Shown: positions 1-6,870 of the stretch, in pieces
Numbering within the stretch: the first letter of the stretch is position 1
Layout: every line of letters starts with the position of its first letter
Assembly: GCA_946481465.1 (NCBI GenBank)
Contig: CAMLOC010000198.1
Location: 1 to 6,870 of the forward strand
DNA: 6,870 bases
DNA from: an uncultured Shinella sp.
GTDB lineage: Bacteria; Pseudomonadota; Alphaproteobacteria; Rhizobiales; Rhizobiaceae
Direction of reading: 5' to 3'
Notes under the pieces: generated by a model
The model's database searches: none
Told to the model about the DNA's origin: nothing
The model's input: the letters and a program-made list of their open reading frames with translations, nothing else
Made by a program: the position numbers and the translations under genes

Positions 1-849
<849 letters not shown>

Positions 850-882
850 TCATACCTCCCTGTCGGCCACGTCCGTCGCTCT

Positions 883-894
883 CCCCGCGAGGGG
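883..894 (-). other. Small GC hairpin in the gap between acyl-CoA dehydrogenase and bkdA1
   Basis: The 64-nt gap (844-907) holds a short perfect inverted repeat, CCCC-TCGC-GGGG on the minus strand, lying downstream of the acyl-CoA dehydrogenase stop and upstream of the bkdA1 ribosome binding site. There is no T-tract after it, so it does not look like an intrinsic terminator. It could mark an mRNA processing or translation-tuning site, or be chance in GC-rich DNA. Only the repeat itself is seen; any role is a guess. Confidence 0.2.
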
Positions 895-907
895 CACGGC
901 CCGAACA

Positions 908-2035
908 CTATAGATTGCGCGCGATGACGATGCGCTGGACGTCGCTCGTTCCCTCGTAGATCTGGCAGATGCGCACGTCGCGATAGATGCGCTCGACGGG
1001 ATAATCCGCCATGTAGCCGTAGCCGCCATGGATCTGGATCGCATCGGAGCAGACCTTCTCCGCCATTTCCGACGCGAACAGCTTTGCCATCGAGGCCTCG
1101 GTGAGGCAGGGCATCCCCTCCTCCTTCAACTGGGCGGCATGCAGCACCATCTGGCGTGCCACCTCGATCCGCGTCGCCATGTCGGCAAGGCGGAAGGCGA
1201 CGGCCTGATGGTCGATGATCGGCGAGCCGAAGGCGGTGCGCTCGCGGGCATAGTCGCGCGCCGCCTCGAAGGCCGCGCGCGCCATGCCGACGGACTGCGA
1301 AGCGATGCCGATGCGCCCGCCCTCAAGGTTCGACAGCGCGATCCGGTAGCCCTCCCCTTCCGCGCCCAGCCTGTTTTCCACGGGAATGCGCATGTCGTTG
1401 AAGGCGATCTGGCAGGTGTCGGAGGAATGCAGGCCCAGCTTCTCTTCCACGCGCACGACCTCGTAGCCGGGCGTATCGGTCGGCACGAGGAAGGCGGAAA
1501 TGCCTTTCTTGCCGGCGTCGGGATCGGTGACGGCGAAGACGATGATGAGATTGCCGTTCCTGCCCGAGGTGATGAACTGTTTCGCGCCGTCGATGACATA
1601 ATGATCGCCGTCGCGGCGGGCGCGGGTTTTCAGGTTCGAGGCGTCGGAGCCGGCCTGCGGCTCGGTCAGGGCAAAGCCGCCGATCCATTCGCCGGAGGCA
1701 AGCTTCGGCAGGAAGCGCTCCTTCTGCGCCTCCGTGCCGTAGTTCAGGATCGGCACGCAGCCGACGGAGCTGTGTACGCTCATGATGGTCGAGCAGGGGC
1801 CGTCGCCGGCGGCGATTTCCTCCAGCGCCACGGCATAGGCGACCGCGCCCGTCTCCGACCCGCCATAGGCTTCCGGCACCAGCATGCCGAGGAAGCCGAG
1901 TTCGCCCATCTCCTTCAGTTCTTCGCGGGGAAAGCGACTCTCCCTGTCGCGCTCCGCCGCGCCGGGGGCCAGCCGCTCGCGGGCAAAATTGCGCGCCATG
2001 TCGCGGATCTGGCTCTGCTGTTCCGTCAGGATCAT
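908..2035 (-). CDS. Short/branched-chain acyl-CoA dehydrogenase (likely 2-methylbutyryl-CoA / isobutyryl-CoA dehydrogenase)
   Basis: This FAD flavoenzyme introduces the alpha-beta double bond into short acyl-CoAs. Given its neighbours the likely substrate is 2-methylbutyryl-CoA (giving tiglyl-CoA), perhaps also isobutyryl-CoA, with electrons passing to ETF. Its 375 residues are a full-length family member: helical N-terminal domain at about 1-115, beta-domain with the FAD/substrate signature [11 protein letters not shown] at 121-131, then the C-terminal helical domain. The second family signature includes HGGYGYM at 336-342. The catalytic base is Glu361 in [11 protein letters not shown], the SCAD-type position; isovaleryl- and long-chain enzymes carry theirs elsewhere. 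The ATG at 2035 follows GGAGG with 6 nt spacing and lies 13 nt after the thiolase stop, so translation is probably linked within one transcript. The sequence resembles what I recall of the 375-residue enzyme in the Pseudomonas fadAx cluster. Exact chain specificity cannot be read from sequence. Confidence 0.93.
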   Translation of the reverse strand: MILTEQQSQIRDMARNFARERLAPGAAERDRESRFPREELKEMGELGFLGMLVPEAYGGSETGAVAYAVALEEIAAGDGPCSTIMSVHSSVGCVPILNYGTEAQKERFLPKLASGEWIGGFALTEPQAGSDASNLKTRARRDGDHYVIDGAKQFITSGRNGNLIIVFAVTDPDAGKKGISAFLVPTDTPGYEVVRVEEKLGLHSSDTCQIAFNDMRIPVENRLGAEGEGYRIALSNLEGGRIGIASQSVGMARAAFEAARDYARERTAFGSPIIDHQAVAFRLADMATRIEVARQMVLHAAQLKEEGMPCLTEASMAKLFASEMAEKVCSDAIQIHGGYGYMADYPVERIYRDVRICQIYEGTSDVQRIVIARNL

Positions 2036-2048
2036 GTCCGGCCTCCGT

Positions 2049-3227
2049 TCAGTGCCGTTCGATGGCGACTGCCGTCGCCTCGCCGCCGCCGATGCAGAGC
2101 GTCGCCATGCCGCGCTTCAGGTCGTAGCGGGCAAGCGCGGCAAGCAGCGTGACGAGCACGCGCGCACCGGAGGCGCCGATGGGGTGGCCGAGCGCGCAGG
2201 CGCCGCCGTGCACGTTCACCTTGTCGTGCGGCAGGTCGAGGTCGCGCATCGCCGCCATGGCGACGACGGCGAAGGCTTCGTTGACCTCGAAGAGGTCGAC
2301 ATCGGCAAGGTTCCAGCCGGTGCGTTCGGCAAGTTTCCGGAGCGCGCCGATCGGCGCGGTGGCGAAGAGATTGGGCGCCTGCGCATGCGTCGCATGGCCG
2401 GTGATGGTGGCGAGCGGCGTGAGGCCGCTCCGTTCCGCCTGCGAGCGGCGCATCAGCACCAGCGCCGCCGCGCCGTCGGAGATGGAGGAGGCGTTCGCCG
2501 CCGTCACCGTGCCGCCTTCGCGGAAGGCCGGCTTCAGCGTCGGTATCTTCTCCAGCCTCGCCTTGCCGGGCTGCTCGTCGCGGCCGACCACGGTTTTCGC
2601 GCGGCCCACCGTGACGGGGACGATCTCGCCATCGAAAGCGCCGCTCTCGATGGCGTCGCGGGCGCGGGTGAGCGAGGTCACGGCGTAGTCGTCCTGCGCG
2701 GGGCGGGTGAACTGGTAGGCCTCGGCGCAATCCTCGGCGAAGGTGCCCATCAGGCGGCCCTTGTCATAGGCGTCCTCCAGCCCGTCGAGGAACATGTGGT
2801 CGATGACGCGGCCATGGCCGAGCCGGTAGCCGCCGCGCGCCCGGTCGAGCAGGTAGGGCGCGTTCGTCATGCTCTCCATGCCGCCGGCAACCGCAATCGA
2901 GGCACTGCCGGCGGCGATGAGATCATGCGCCAGCATGACGGCCTTCATGCCCGAGCCGCACATCTTGTTGACGGTGGTGGCCCCGGCGGCAAAGGGCAGG
3001 CCCGCGCCAATGGCGGCCTGCCGGGCCGGCGCCTGGCCCTGGCCGGCCGGCAGCACGCAGCCGAACACCGTCTCCTCGACGCTATCGGGGCTGACGCCGC
3101 TGCGCTCCAGCGCGGCGCGGATCGCGGCCGCGCCGAGTTCCGGCGCGGTGGCGTCCTTGAGGTCGCCCTGGAAGCCGCCCATCGGGGTGCGGGCCGAACC
3201 GACGATGACGATGGGGTCCTGCAGCAT
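2049..3227 (-). CDS. fadAx: Thiolase (acetyl-CoA C-acyltransferase), likely 2-methylacetoacetyl-CoA thiolase
   Basis: A degradative/biosynthetic-type thiolase that here most likely cleaves 2-methylacetoacetyl-CoA with CoA to propionyl-CoA and acetyl-CoA, the last step of isoleucine breakdown; acetoacetyl-CoA may also be used. The protein has 392 residues, the usual length. All catalytic elements are present: nucleophile Cys90 in NKMCGSG, NEAF at 316-319, His348 in GHPIG, and the second acid/base Cys378 in CIGGG. The loop reads [15 protein letters not shown], with His where many acetoacetyl-CoA thiolases have Asn; I recall the same in FadAx-type proteins. Two adjacent ATGs (3230 and 3227) are possible starts; the second has the better Shine-Dalgarno spacing (6 versus 3 nt), so I use it. 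The gene sits 23 nt after the short-chain dehydrogenase and 13 nt before the acyl-CoA dehydrogenase. Thiolase function is certain; the methyl-branched substrate is inferred from neighbours. Confidence 0.93.
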   Translation of the reverse strand: MLQDPIVIVGSARTPMGGFQGDLKDATAPELGAAAIRAALERSGVSPDSVEETVFGCVLPAGQGQAPARQAAIGAGLPFAAGATTVNKMCGSGMKAVMLAHDLIAAGSASIAVAGGMESMTNAPYLLDRARGGYRLGHGRVIDHMFLDGLEDAYDKGRLMGTFAEDCAEAYQFTRPAQDDYAVTSLTRARDAIESGAFDGEIVPVTVGRAKTVVGRDEQPGKARLEKIPTLKPAFREGGTVTAANASSISDGAAALVLMRRSQAERSGLTPLATITGHATHAQAPNLFATAPIGALRKLAERTGWNLADVDLFEVNEAFAVVAMAAMRDLDLPHDKVNVHGGACALGHPIGASGARVLVTLLAALARYDLKRGMATLCIGGGEATAVAIERH

Positions 3228-3233
3228 CATGAA

Positions 3234-3239
3234 ACCTCC
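3234..3239 (-). promoter_or_regulatory. Ribosome binding site of the thiolase gene (decides between two tandem ATGs)
   Basis: On the minus strand the sequence GGAGGT lies before ATGATG. The spacing is 3 nt to the first ATG (3230) and 6 nt to the second (3227). The second spacing is nearer the usual optimum, which favours 3227 as the start; the difference is a single extra N-terminal methionine. Confidence 0.6.
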
Positions 3240-3250
3240 CGGGACCGGCC

Positions 3251-4018
3251 TCAGCGCGGCGCCATGCGCAGCGCGCCGTCGAGGCGGATGACCTCGCCAT
3301 TCAGCATGACGTTCTCGATTATGTGGCGCACCAGCGCGGCAAATTCCACCGGCTTGCCGAGGCGCGGCGGAAAGGGCACGCTCCGCCCGAGCGAATCCTG
3401 CACCTCCTGCGGCATGCCCGCCATCATCGGCGTTTCGAAAATGCCCGGCGCTATGGAGACGACGCGGATGCCGGAGCGGGCGAGTTCCCGGGCGATCGGC
3501 AGCGTCATGGCGGCGACCCCGCCCTTGGAGGCCGCATAGGCCGCCTGGCCGACCTGCCCGTCGAAGGCGGCGACCGAGGCGGTGTTGACGATGACGCCGC
3601 GCTCGCCGTCCGCCCCCGGCTCCTCTTTCGCGATGGCTGCCGCTGCCAGCCGGATCATGTTGAAGGTGCCGATGAGATTGATGCTGACGGTGCGGGCAAA
3701 ACTGTCGAGCCGGTGCGGCCCGTCGCGGCCGATCACCTTCTCGCCGGGCGCGACGCCGGCGCAGTTCACCAGCCCGGCAAGATGGCCGAAGCGTTCCAGC
3801 GCCAGATCGACGGCGGCCTCGCCGTCCTTCTCCTGCGTCACATCGGTCTTGATGAAGGCCGCGTTCGCGCCAAGCTCGGCGGCGATGCCGGCCCCGGCAT
3901 CGGCATTGACGTCGGCGATGACGACATTCGCCCCCTCGCCCGCCAGCATGCGCGCCACGGCGGCGCCGAGGCCCGAACCGCCGCCGGTGACGACGAAGGT
4001 CTTGTCGCGGATCAACAT
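3251..4018 (-). CDS. fadB2x: NAD-dependent short-chain dehydrogenase, HSD10/FadB2x-type 3-hydroxyacyl-CoA dehydrogenase
   Basis: A classical short-chain dehydrogenase of the type II 3-hydroxyacyl-CoA dehydrogenase (HSD17B10) group. It most likely oxidises 2-methyl-3-hydroxybutyryl-CoA to 2-methylacetoacetyl-CoA. Its 255 residues carry the Rossmann motif TGGGSGLG at 11-18, Asp36 at the end of beta-2 (ADVN), which favours NAD over NADP, Asp59, NCAG at 85-88, and the catalytic set Asn114, Ser148, Tyr161 and Lys165 (YAASK), then PG at 191-192. The frame is open to an ATG at 4093, but I choose the ATG at 4018: GGAGGA lies 7 nt before it, and the protein then begins [13 protein letters not shown], typical of the family. 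The extra 25 residues would have no homologous counterpart I recognise. It is the first gene of the operon and is transcribed divergently from the AraC-type regulator. A generic acetoacetyl-CoA reductase role is less likely because of the beta-2 Asp and the context. Confidence 0.92.
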   Translation of the reverse strand: MLIRDKTFVVTGGGSGLGAAVARMLAGEGANVVIADVNADAGAGIAAELGANAAFIKTDVTQEKDGEAAVDLALERFGHLAGLVNCAGVAPGEKVIGRDGPHRLDSFARTVSINLIGTFNMIRLAAAAIAKEEPGADGERGVIVNTASVAAFDGQVGQAAYAASKGGVAAMTLPIARELARSGIRVVSIAPGIFETPMMAGMPQEVQDSLGRSVPFPPRLGKPVEFAALVRHIIENVMLNGEVIRLDGALRMAPR

Positions 4019-4170
4019 GCGGCTCTCCTCCAGCGCATTCGATTTCGACAGGGCCGGTCCCGAACATCCGGCGGCCCGTCCGGCTTGCGTCACTCTAGGC
4101 CGGTGCGATATTGCATGCGATGACCGAAGCGCCGCGAATTTTCGGCCAGTTTTACCACATTTCGCAGGGC
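4019..4170. promoter_or_regulatory. Divergent intergenic region between the catabolic operon and the AraC-type regulator
   Basis: This stretch must hold the promoter of the minus-strand operon and probably that of the regulator. Two features are visible. First, TGCGAT occurs twice at 4104-4109 and 4116-4121, a 12-nt period, near the middle. Second, a 6-bp inverted repeat, GGGCCG at 4051-4056 and CGGCCC at 4072-4077, lies in the operon leader. For the minus strand the best -10-like sequence I find is TAGAGT (4097 down to 4092), with no convincing -35 box, which would suit an activator-dependent promoter. These are eye observations in GC-rich DNA and each could be chance. Confidence 0.4.
4085..4114 (+). 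promoter_or_regulatory. Candidate sigma-70-like promoter for the AraC-type regulator
   Basis: TTGCGT at 4085-4090 could be a -35 box, followed by GATATT at 4107-4112 (16-nt spacer) or TATTGC at 4109-4114 (18-nt spacer) as -10. Transcription would then begin near 4120, which would exclude the TTG at 4111 and make the ATG at 4120 improbable as start codons. The match to consensus is partial and no alternative was scored by computer. Confidence 0.3.
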
Positions 4171-5184
4171 ATGACGATGACGGAAACCGGACGGCGCATG
4201 ATATCGCCTTTCTTCGTGGAAGAGGCGCTCGATTGCCTGAGACGGCAGGGAAAATCGCCGGAAAAGGTGCTGGCCGCCATCGGCCTGCCCGCCCGGATCG
4301 AAGGACCGATCTCCGCCGAGGGCTACGGCGCCCTGTGGCTGGCGATCGCCGCCGAGATGGACGACGAGTTCTTCGGCATGGGCGGCCGGCCGATGCGGTG
4401 CGGCAGCTTCACGCTGCTGTGCCATTGCGTCCTGCATGCCAAAACCCTCGATCAGGCGCTGCGGCGTGCGCTGCGATTCCTCAACGTGGTGCTGGAGGAC
4501 CCGGCGGGGCATGTCGAGATCGCCGACGGGCTGGCGCAGGTCGTGCTGACGGACCGGGCGGACGGGCGCTCGGCCTTCGCCTACCGCGCCTACTGGATCC
4601 TGCTGCACGGCATTGCCTGCTGGCTCGTCGGGCGCCGCATTCCCCTGCGGATGGTCGATTTCCGCTGTGCCGAGCCCGATCACGGCGCGGATTACCGGCT
4701 CTTCTTCGGCGCGCCGGTGCGCTTTTCGCAAGCCGTCTCCCGGCTCGCCTTCGATGCATCCGTGCTGAAGCTGCCGATTGCGCGCAGCGAGCAGGCGCTG
4801 AAGCAGTTCCTGCGCAATGCGCCGGCCAATATCCTCGTGCGATACCGCTACGATGCCGGCCTTGCCGCGGCCATCCGCAAGCGGCTGCGGCAGGTGCCGC
4901 CCGCCTCGTGGGGCGCGTTCGACGCCCTGGCGGCGCAGATGCGCATGTCGCCCTCGACCCTGCGGCACCGCCTGCAGGCGGAGGGCCGGACCTATGCGAC
5001 GATCCGCGACGAGATCCGGCGCGACCTCGCCGTCGAATTGCTGCAGACGACGACGCTCGGGGTCGGGGAGATCGCCGCCCGGCTCGGCTTTTCCGAACCC
5101 AGCGCCTTCCACCGCGCCTTCCGCAAGTGGACGGCCAAGAGCCCGGCCGGCTTTCGCCGGGAAACGGCACGGCCCTCCCGCTGA
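4171..5184 (+). CDS. AraC-family transcriptional regulator with N-terminal arabinose-binding-like domain
   Basis: A cytoplasmic DNA-binding regulator of 337 residues from this start. The N-terminal part (about 10-190) resembles the arabinose-binding-like domain (PF12625) found in OruR/ArgR-like AraC proteins, which usually senses a small ligand. The C-terminal AraC domain has two helix-turn-helix units, one around [13 protein letters not shown] (260-272) and one at [20 protein letters not shown] (301-320), followed by KSPAGFRR. The frame is open up to a TTG at 4111, giving 357 residues; other starts are ATG 4120, 4171 and 4177. AGGG at 4166-4169 sits best for 4177 (7 nt) and the candidate promoter also points to 4171 or 4177. 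Family members usually have about 330-345 residues. The gene is divergent from the isoleucine-type operon, the classic layout for a local activator, and its ligand is probably an intermediate of that pathway, which is inference. It converges on the LacI-type gene with a 5-nt gap. Confidence 0.85.
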   Translation: MTMTETGRRMISPFFVEEALDCLRRQGKSPEKVLAAIGLPARIEGPISAEGYGALWLAIAAEMDDEFFGMGGRPMRCGSFTLLCHCVLHAKTLDQALRRALRFLNVVLEDPAGHVEIADGLAQVVLTDRADGRSAFAYRAYWILLHGIACWLVGRRIPLRMVDFRCAEPDHGADYRLFFGAPVRFSQAVSRLAFDASVLKLPIARSEQALKQFLRNAPANILVRYRYDAGLAAAIRKRLRQVPPASWGAFDALAAQMRMSPSTLRHRLQAEGRTYATIRDEIRRDLAVELLQTTTLGVGEIAARLGFSEPSAFHRAFRKWTAKSPAGFRRETARPSR

Positions 5185-5189
5185 AGACC

Positions 5190-6218
5190 TCAGCGGCTGC
5201 TGTCGCGCACGATCAGCCGCGGTTCGATGGTGACGTCGCAGACATCCGGCCGGCCGTCGACAAGATCGAGGACGAGGCGGCCGGTGCGCTCGCCGATCAG
5301 CCGCGCCCCGGCATCGACCGTCGTCAGCGCCGGCACGCAGATGCCGCCGATCTCGTAATCGCCGAAGCCGCCGATGGCGATGCGCTCCGGCACCGCCACG
5401 CCGCGGCGCTGGCATTCCGTCAGCGCGCCGAAGGCCGACAGGTCCGACACGCAGATCACCGCCTCCGTATCGGGGAATTCCGACAGGAGCCGCGCCATGG
5501 CATCGGCCCCTTCCCGCATCGAGATCGGCGGCGGGCCGGCATCGATCAGGCGCGAGGCGTCGAGGCCGTGGCCGGCGAGCGCGGCGATGAAGCCGAGGCG
5601 GCGGTCGCTGCCGCGGGTGTCGCGGCTGGCATCGCCGCCGATGAAGGCGATGCGGCGATAGCCCGCCGCGACGAAGTGATCGACCATGCCGCGCACGGCG
5701 GCCGCATTGGAGAAGCCGACGAAATGGCCGATCGGCGCGGCCGGCACGTCCCAGGTCTCCACGACCGGCACATTGGCGTTCTCCAGCAGCTTGCGGGCAC
5801 GCGGCGTATGGTTCCCGCCGGTCACGACGATGGCCTGCGGCTTGCGGCGCAAAAGCTGCTCGACCAGCCGCTCCTCCTCCACGAGGTCGTAATTCGTATA
5901 ACCGAGCAGGATCTGGTAGCCGCGGGCGCCCAGCGTCTCGGAAAGGCCGCCGACCGTCTCGGCGAAATTGGCGTTGTTGATCGAGGGAATGGTGACGGCG
6001 ATGAAGTCCGTCTTCTGCGAGCGCAGGTTCGAGGCGGTGGAATCGAAGACATAGCCGAGGTCCTCCGCCGCCTTGAGGATCGCGTCGCGCGTATCCTTGT
6101 TGATCAGGCTGCCGGGCTTGAACGCGCGCGAAACCGTCATCGGGGAGACACCCGTCCTGCGGGCGATGTCCGCCATCGTCGGTGTCTTGTCGCTGCGCAT
6201 TGGGCGTCCCGTTGCCAT
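5190..6218 (-). CDS. LacI-family transcriptional repressor, GntR (gluconate)-like
   Basis: A full-length LacI-family regulator of 342 residues. The N-terminal helix-turn-helix is TMADIARRTGVSPMTVSRAF at 14-33, followed by a hinge region (ASNLRSQKT, 62-70) and a periplasmic-binding-protein-like effector domain from about 72 to the end. Recognisable elements are HTPRARKLLENANVPVVE (137-154), VGFSN, VSDLSAFGAL (257-266) and GFGDYEIG (284-291). The pattern NHTPRxxKxxExAxVPVVE and VGFSN resembles Escherichia coli GntR, so a gluconate or related aldonate effector is plausible. The gene follows the lactonase gene after only 3 nt, so the two are almost surely co-transcribed and the repressor probably controls its own operon; the promoter lies beyond the right edge. 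Ribosome binding sites are weak: AGG 2 nt before the ATG at 6218, or GGGAC 6 nt before an in-frame ATG at 6200 that would shorten the protein by six residues. The DNA-binding domain is complete with either. Confidence 0.9.
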   Translation of the reverse strand: MATGRPMRSDKTPTMADIARRTGVSPMTVSRAFKPGSLINKDTRDAILKAAEDLGYVFDSTASNLRSQKTDFIAVTIPSINNANFAETVGGLSETLGARGYQILLGYTNYDLVEEERLVEQLLRRKPQAIVVTGGNHTPRARKLLENANVPVVETWDVPAAPIGHFVGFSNAAAVRGMVDHFVAAGYRRIAFIGGDASRDTRGSDRRLGFIAALAGHGLDASRLIDAGPPPISMREGADAMARLLSEFPDTEAVICVSDLSAFGALTECQRRGVAVPERIAIGGFGDYEIGGICVPALTTVDAGARLIGERTGRLVLDLVDGRPDVCDVTIEPRLIVRDSSR

Positions 6219-6221
6219 TGC

Positions 6222-6870
6222 CTATCGCGCCGTCCGGGTCGCGCCGCGGATGGCGAGCGACACCGCATAGAGCGAGGTGGTGGCCGTGATGAAGAGGCGG
6301 TGGCCGTGCCGGCCGCCGAAGCAGATGTTGGACACGGTCTCCGGCACGAGGATCCTGCCGAGCCGGCGGCCGTCGGGCGCAAGGCAATGCACGCCGTCGC
6401 CGGCCGACGACCAGAGATTGCCGGCCGCATCGACGCGCATGCCGTCCGCGCAGCCGGGCGCGATGACATGGAAGACGTCGCCGCCGGAAAGCGACCAGTC
6501 CGCGCCGACGTCGAAGGCGCGGATATGGCGCGGATCGTCGGAGAACATGCGGCCCGTATCGGCGACATAGAGCCGCCGCTCGTCCGGGCTGAAGGCAAGG
6601 CCGTTCGGGCAGTTGAAATCCGTGAGCACCGCCCGCACCGCGCCCGAGAGCGGATCGACCCGGTAGACATTGCAGGGCAATTCCTGTTCGGCGCGCATGC
6701 CCTCGTAGTCCGAGCCGATGCCGTAATGCGGATCGGTGAACCAGACGGCGCCGTCCGAGGCGACGACGACGTCGTTCGGCGAGTTCAGCCGCCTGCCCTC
6801 GTAGCGGTCGGCGATGACGGTGATCGCCCCGTCATATTCGGTGCGGGTGACGCGGCGCGTGCCGTGCTCG
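6222..6870 (-). CDS. SMP-30/gluconolactonase/LRE family sugar lactonase (partial, N-terminus cut by window edge)
   Basis: A metal-dependent six-bladed beta-propeller lactonase of the SMP-30/regucalcin group, which hydrolyses sugar lactones such as gluconolactone to the aldonic acid. The visible 215 residues (first full codon at 6869-6867) lack an estimated 75-90 N-terminal residues, including the first metal-binding Glu. Present are the substrate-loop segment LNSPNDVVVASDGAVWFTDP (28-47), CPNGLAFSPDERRLYVADT (87-105) whose Asn89 matches metal ligand Asn154 of human regucalcin, and DGMRVDAAGNLW (142-153) whose Asp142 matches the ligand Asp204. The closing family segment ICFGGRHGHRLFITA is also intact, and the gene ends at a TAG at 6222-6224. 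The 3-nt gap to the GntR-like repressor supports a sugar-acid role. The exact lactone is unknown, and some family members act on other esters or lactones. Confidence 0.9.
   Translation of the reverse strand, partial: EHGTRRVTRTEYDGAITVIADRYEGRRLNSPNDVVVASDGAVWFTDPHYGIGSDYEGMRAEQELPCNVYRVDPLSGAVRAVLTDFNCPNGLAFSPDERRLYVADTGRMFSDDPRHIRAFDVGADWSLSGGDVFHVIAPGCADGMRVDAAGNLWSSAGDGVHCLAPDGRRLGRILVPETVSNICFGGRHGHRLFITATTSLYAVSLAIRGATRTAR

Noticed and set aside
883..894. Intrinsic terminator between the acyl-CoA dehydrogenase and bkdA1
   Set aside because: The stem is only 4 bp and no T-tract follows, so read-through into bkdA1 is more likely than termination.
907..912. TATAGT on the minus strand, close to a -10 box, as a separate promoter for bkdA1
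   Set aside because: No -35-like sequence lies 16-18 nt upstream, and the motif overlaps the acyl-CoA dehydrogenase stop codon (CTA TAG). A single six-base match is not enough to call a promoter.
1028..3539. Long plus-strand open frames (about 374 and 551 codons) antisense to the acyl-CoA dehydrogenase, thiolase and dehydrogenase genes
   Set aside because: They overlap each other and lie opposite three clearly conserved genes. Their translations are Arg/Ala/Gly/His-rich low-complexity runs with no recognisable domain, as expected for shadow frames in GC-rich DNA.
4019..4093. N-terminal extension of the short-chain dehydrogenase starting at ATG 4093
   Set aside because: The extra 25 residues precede a typical family N-terminus, and a strong GGAGGA ribosome binding site supports the ATG at 4018.
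4090..6387. A 765-codon minus-strand open frame running across the AraC-type, LacI-type and lactonase genes
   Set aside because: It is antisense to the AraC gene and out of frame with two conserved minus-strand genes. The product is Arg/Pro-rich without domains; it is open only because of the high GC content.

Overview
The window is GC-rich and densely coded, with no RNA genes, insertion sequences or phage-like features. Codon use and gene content fit a free-living, metabolically versatile alphaproteobacterium. A relative of Rhizobiaceae such as Rhizobium, Ensifer or Shinella is my best guess, from overall protein resemblance only; the genus is not established. Six genes are visible, four of them complete intact catabolic or regulatory genes in the middle and two cut by the window edges (bkdA1 at the left, a gluconolactonase-like gene at the right), plus a complete LacI-type regulator.

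Region 1 (about 1-4018, all minus strand, so read right to left) is a branched-chain amino acid catabolic operon. The order is a HSD10-like short-chain dehydrogenase (3251-4018), a thiolase (2049-3227), an acyl-CoA dehydrogenase (908-2035), then the E1-alpha subunit of branched-chain 2-oxoacid dehydrogenase (843 and on beyond the left edge). Gaps are 23, 13 and 64 nt and each gene has a clear GGAGG-type ribosome binding site. Together they cover most steps from the isoleucine-derived 2-oxoacid (3-methyl-2-oxopentanoate) to 2-methylbutyryl-CoA, tiglyl-CoA, then 2-methyl-3-hydroxybutyryl-CoA to 2-methylacetoacetyl-CoA, and finally propionyl-CoA plus acetyl-CoA. The tiglyl-CoA hydration step (enoyl-CoA hydratase) is not encoded in the window. 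The order dehydrogenase-thiolase-acyl-CoA dehydrogenase matches what I recall of the Pseudomonas fadB2x-fadAx-acd cluster.

Region 2 (about 4019-5184) is a 150-nt divergent intergenic region and a plus-strand AraC-family regulator with an arabinose-binding-like N-terminal domain and a C-terminal double helix-turn-helix. Its position makes it the likely local regulator of the operon.

Region 3 (about 5190-6870, minus strand) is a separate sugar-acid unit: an SMP-30/gluconolactonase-family lactonase, cut at its N-terminus by the right edge, followed after 3 nt by a LacI-family repressor resembling the gluconate repressor GntR. The repressor gene converges on the AraC gene with 5 nt between the stop codons, which marks the boundary between the two units.

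Nothing here looks like a new biological system. The points most worth checking are the use of an AraC-type regulator next to a bkd operon, the joining of the lower isoleucine pathway to bkd with the hydratase missing at its usual place, and the start codon of the AraC gene.
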